From an uncultured Verrucomicrobia subdivision 3 bacterium (GTDB lineage Bacteria > Verrucomicrobiota > Verrucomicrobiae > Limisphaerales > UBA11358): a stretch of DNA of 55,281 bases. The stretch spans positions 1 through 55,281 of the forward strand of contig CAINDH010000266.1 of NCBI GenBank assembly GCA_903847285.1. Direction: 5' to 3'. The notes below the pieces were generated by a model. The model was not told the origin of the DNA. It saw only the letters and a program-made list of their open reading frames with translations, and did no database searches. Below are positions 52,763-55,281 of the stretch, one piece after another (within the stretch, counting starts at the first letter, position 1; each line of letters begins with the position of its first letter). The translations under genes were made by a program, and so were the position numbers.

Positions 52763-53641
52763 ATGAAAACAAACCTTCTTATTTGCGCCGCGCTGGTGTT
52801 GGTGAATTTTTCCGCCGTCGCCGCGCCGCTCACGGAAAACACCTTCACCGAAATCATCCGCGAGGTGAACACGCTTTCCACCGCAGGCAATCCAACGACG
52901 GCGAAGCTGAATGATCTGTTGAAGTCACCCGACCGCGTGCGCACCGGCCCCGAGTCGCGCGCGGAACTCACGGCGGCGGACAACACCATCACCCGCGTCG
53001 GCGCGAACACAGTGTTTTCTTTTTCTGATAGCGGACGCACGCTAAATCTGGAGCAAGGCAACCTGCTGTTTCATTCGCCGCGCGGCAAAGGCGGCGGCAC
53101 GATCAAATCGGGCGGTGCGGCGGCGGCGGTGTTGGGAACGACGCTGATGGTTTCGGCCACGGCGGACGGCGGGTTCAAGGTGATTTTGCTGGAGGGCAAG
53201 GGGAAAATCACTTTGCCCAACGGCGACTCGGTGACGCTCAACGCGGGTCAGGAAGTTTTTGTTTTGCCGGGCGGCGGTTTCAGTCAGGTGTTCGACATCA
53301 ATCTCGACAAGCTGGTGCAGCACTCGCAGTTGGTGAAGGGATTTTCGCACGAGCTGTCGTCGCTGCCCTTGATTCTCGCGGCCATACAGGGGCAGAATGC
53401 GGCCATTCTTTCCGGCAACGCGACCGACACGGGCGCGCCGCCGGAATTTTTCATTCCGCCGCCCGGTCCCGGCAACGGCCTGAACGCGCTCGATCCCGGC
53501 TCCTATCATTCCGCCTGTCCGCCGCCGTTGACGCTCGACCAATACAGGACTTTATTCGGCCAGACGACCAGCGGCCAGTTCACCACCGGCGGAACCGGCG
53601 GGCGCGGAATCGTCACCTTCGGAGGAGGATTCGCACCTTAA
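52763..53641 (+). CDS. FecR-domain protein, exported
   Basis: A 292-residue protein with signal peptide MKTNLLICAALVLVNFSAVA. The FecR domain is visible in SPDRVRTGPESRAELTAADN then TITRVGANTVFSF, LNLEQGNLLFHSPRGKGGGT, GGAAAAVLGTTLMVSATADG and VTLNAGQEVFVLPGG. The C-terminal ~100 residues are Gly/Pro-rich. It has no membrane helix beyond the signal, unlike anti-sigma FecR, so it belongs to the periplasmic type often beside CHASE2 cyclases. Divergent from the cyclase with 62 bases between starts; shared regulation is likely. Confidence 0.88.
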   Translation: MKTNLLICAALVLVNFSAVAAPLTENTFTEIIREVNTLSTAGNPTTAKLNDLLKSPDRVRTGPESRAELTAADNTITRVGANTVFSFSDSGRTLNLEQGNLLFHSPRGKGGGTIKSGGAAAAVLGTTLMVSATADGGFKVILLEGKGKITLPNGDSVTLNAGQEVFVLPGGGFSQVFDINLDKLVQHSQLVKGFSHELSSLPLILAAIQGQNAAILSGNATDTGAPPEFFIPPPGPGNGLNALDPGSYHSACPPPLTLDQYRTLFGQTTSGQFTTGGTGGRGIVTFGGGFAP

Positions 53642-53653
53642 GCTTAATTTTTT

Positions 53654-54667
53654 ATGCGCACCCAATATTTTATCGCCGCTGTATTTTTAACCAGCTTCAC
53701 CGCGTTGGCACAAATGCAAAGCCAGCAGGCGGATTCCGTCCAGCAGCGCCGCCAGCTCGAACAGGCCGCGCAACTCATGGTCTCCACCAACGCCGTGCCG
53801 GAACTCTTCGCCGGCGAATCCGATGACGTCGGCCCGCAATCCGTCCTGAAAATGAAGCCGCGCCGCACGCTCTTCGAGGCTTCGGCGGACGCGCAGTATT
53901 TTTATTCCGACAACATGTTCCTCGCCAACGGCGGCAAGCAGGAGGTGGACGTCCTGGTCACCACCGTGCAGGCCGCGCTGGCCCCGACGCCGTATGAATT
54001 TGGCGGCGGACTGCTCGCGCCGCGCCTCGGCTACCAGCACCAGTGGTTCGCCTACGATCTGGTCGGCGAACACACCGTCAACGTCTTTAACAGCACCACT
54101 TTCAGCTTCGACGACATCAGCCTCAAAAAATTTGATTTCAACGTCTCCACCGTTTTCGGCGACGTTTCCTGGACGCGGCAGAATTGGACCTTCACCTTCA
54201 GCGCGGATTTTCGCCGGCTGCTGGATTCCGGGACCTACGATGAATTTTACAGCGAACTCGTCCCGCGCTGGGCCGTCCGCCGCGATTTTGTCCTTAACGA
54301 AAAACAGGCGCTCTCCGTCGGCTACGAAGGCGATTACCGCGTGAGCGACACGCCGAACGTGCCGCCGTTAGCCGGCAGCGGCTTCAACGACCGCACCGAC
54401 CACAGCCTCGTCGTCGTCGGCAGTTGGAAGCTGTGCCGCCACGCGATTTTGCAGCCGTCCTACCGCTTTCAATACACGCACTACACCGCGACCAGCCGCG
54501 ATGATTTTCTGCAATCCTTCGGCCTCGCCGTCTATTGCCCGCTCAACGACAACGTCGCGCTGCGCGGCTTCGTGAGCTATGACAGCCTCGCGACCGACGG
54601 CTTTTACGCAAACAACTACGAGAAACTCGACGCGGGCATCGGCTTGAATCTCACCGTCCGCTTTTGA
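53654..54667 (+). CDS. Outer-membrane beta-barrel protein
   Basis: A 337-residue exported protein, signal peptide MRTQYFIAAVFLTSFTALAQ. A Gln-rich helical segment (MQSQQADSVQQRRQLEQAAQ) leads into beta-barrel strands: FEASADAQYFYSDNMFLANG, FEFNVSTVFGDVSWTRQNW-type alternation (FDFNVSTVFGDVSWTRQNWT), HAILQPSYRFQYTHY, and the last strand GLNLTVRF ending in Phe, as needed for insertion by the Bam machinery. It follows the FecR gene by 12 bases, forming an operon. Likely the surface part of the CHASE2-cyclase sensing set; function otherwise unknown. Confidence 0.8.
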   Translation: MRTQYFIAAVFLTSFTALAQMQSQQADSVQQRRQLEQAAQLMVSTNAVPELFAGESDDVGPQSVLKMKPRRTLFEASADAQYFYSDNMFLANGGKQEVDVLVTTVQAALAPTPYEFGGGLLAPRLGYQHQWFAYDLVGEHTVNVFNSTTFSFDDISLKKFDFNVSTVFGDVSWTRQNWTFTFSADFRRLLDSGTYDEFYSELVPRWAVRRDFVLNEKQALSVGYEGDYRVSDTPNVPPLAGSGFNDRTDHSLVVVGSWKLCRHAILQPSYRFQYTHYTATSRDDFLQSFGLAVYCPLNDNVALRGFVSYDSLATDGFYANNYEKLDAGIGLNLTVRF

Positions 54668-54673
54668 AAAATT

Positions 54674-55281
54674 TCAGTGCGTGACCGACGGCTTGTGGTA
54701 AGTGTGACATTCCGCGCAAGTGTCCGCCACGCCGCCGCGCGGACTGTGGCACTCGGCGCAGGTTTCCTTTGCGGGCAACAAAATGTCCGCCGTCTCCTTG
54801 CTGCGAACCGCGTCATGGCATTTCTCGCAGGAAACTCCCGCGTGCTTGGCGTGATTGAACTTCGCCTGCGCCAGCCAGCGTTCCGTTTGGACCGGCTTCG
54901 TGATCTGCGGTGAACCGGCGGCTGAATTTTCAACCTCGTGGCAATACGCGCAGCCGGGAAAAATTGCCCGCGTCGCGCCGCTCACCGCGCCCACGCTGAT
55001 TTCCGGAGCGGTCGTCGCCGTGCTGAAGAAAATCCGTTTTTCCAAATCCTCGCCGCTGCCGAATTGCGCGCGCAAACCGGCGAGTTTTTGCCGGACAAAA
55101 CTGTTTTCGTCCGCGACATTTTGTTTCGCCGCCAAATCGGAATACTGCTTCGGCAAGCTGCGCAGATACGCCGACACAAATTCCGCACTACCGTGCGGCA
55201 GTTGCAACTGCGGCGTCTCCGGATCGAATTGCAACGAGTGGCACACGCGGCAGTTTTTCTCGAAGGCCACGGGTTTCATCA
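54674..55281 (-). CDS. Multihaem c-type cytochrome (partial, N-terminus beyond window)
   Basis: The C-terminal ~202 residues of a cytochrome; the frame is open to the edge. Five CxxCH motifs are present: CRVCH, CAYCH, CEKCH, CAECH and CAECH. The segment FNHAKHAGVSCEKCHD and the spacing KETCAECHSPRGGVADTCAE then CHTYHKP are typical of the cytochrome c7/NapC-type triheme fold. It converges with the barrel gene, seven bases between ends. Periplasmic electron transfer is expected. The internal Met at 55279 is unlikely to be the true start. Confidence 0.88.
   Translation of the reverse strand, partial: MKPVAFEKNCRVCHSLQFDPETPQLQLPHGSAEFVSAYLRSLPKQYSDLAAKQNVADENSFVRQKLAGLRAQFGSGEDLEKRIFFSTATTAPEISVGAVSGATRAIFPGCAYCHEVENSAAGSPQITKPVQTERWLAQAKFNHAKHAGVSCEKCHDAVRSKETADILLPAKETCAECHSPRGGVADTCAECHTYHKPSVTH

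Overview
The window looks like a chromosomal segment of a free-living Verrucomicrobiota bacterium, probably near the Pedosphaera/Limisphaerales group. This is inferred from gene content and style, not from a marker gene. The signs are moderately high GC, a PEP-CTERM protein, autotransporter-associated beta-strand repeats, pectin lyases, an ECF sigma factor beside a very large Ser/Thr kinase, a CHASE2-cyclase/FecR pair, large multihaem cytochromes and many dispersed palindromic repeats. No rRNA, tRNA or CRISPR array was seen.

Layout. 1-3.6 kb: partial secreted rhamnogalacturonan lyase (PL4), a DEDDy exonuclease-like protein, a thioredoxin-fold protein and a PEP-CTERM protein. 3.7-9.8 kb: ECF sigma factor with a small membrane partner, then a compact type II secretion/type IV pilus-like operon (one ATPase, two GspF/PilC proteins, two pseudopilins, two small membrane proteins). 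9.8-15.3 kb: gmhA and small proteins, with a rearranged fibronectin-III locus. 15.5-21.7 kb: YVTN beta-propeller, ECF sigma factor and a ~1390-residue kinase riddled with in-frame repeats. 21.8-26 kb: a ubiX-ankyrin-ubiA operon (quinone side chain), an amidase lipoprotein and a sugar-nucleotide epimerase. 26.2-30.3 kb: beta-strand-repeat surface protein, pectate lyase PL10 and a surface-repeat protein. 30.4-38.1 kb: enolase, divergent fluoride channel, HTH, GAF and MFS genes, an ABC transporter with a broken permease, and a GPH-type sugar transporter.

38.2-48.1 kb is a redox surface module: outer-membrane barrel, ten-haem cytochrome fused to an LVIVD propeller, NHL-repeat protein, and a divergent HbpS/GlcG-type protein with two domains; an IS200-like element sits between barrel and cytochrome. 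48.1-49.9 kb holds a surface protein gene split by an amber codon. 49.9-50.6 kb is a cluster of five different repeats. 50.6-54.7 kb has a CHASE2-adenylate cyclase divergent from a FecR protein and an outer-membrane barrel. The window ends in a second multihaem cytochrome.

The most unusual content is the repeats. (i) A ~140-bp element made of four successive hairpins occurs seven times; stems differ between copies but stay complementary. (ii) A superfamily bounded by GTAG...CTAC with two internal hairpins (P1, P2, P3) also shows covarying stems and is inserted in frame inside genes: in both pseudopilin leader peptides, in the kinase activation and hinge loops, and in an MFS loop. Copies of (i) or (ii) repeatedly lie at gene starts or inside removable or flexible protein segments.
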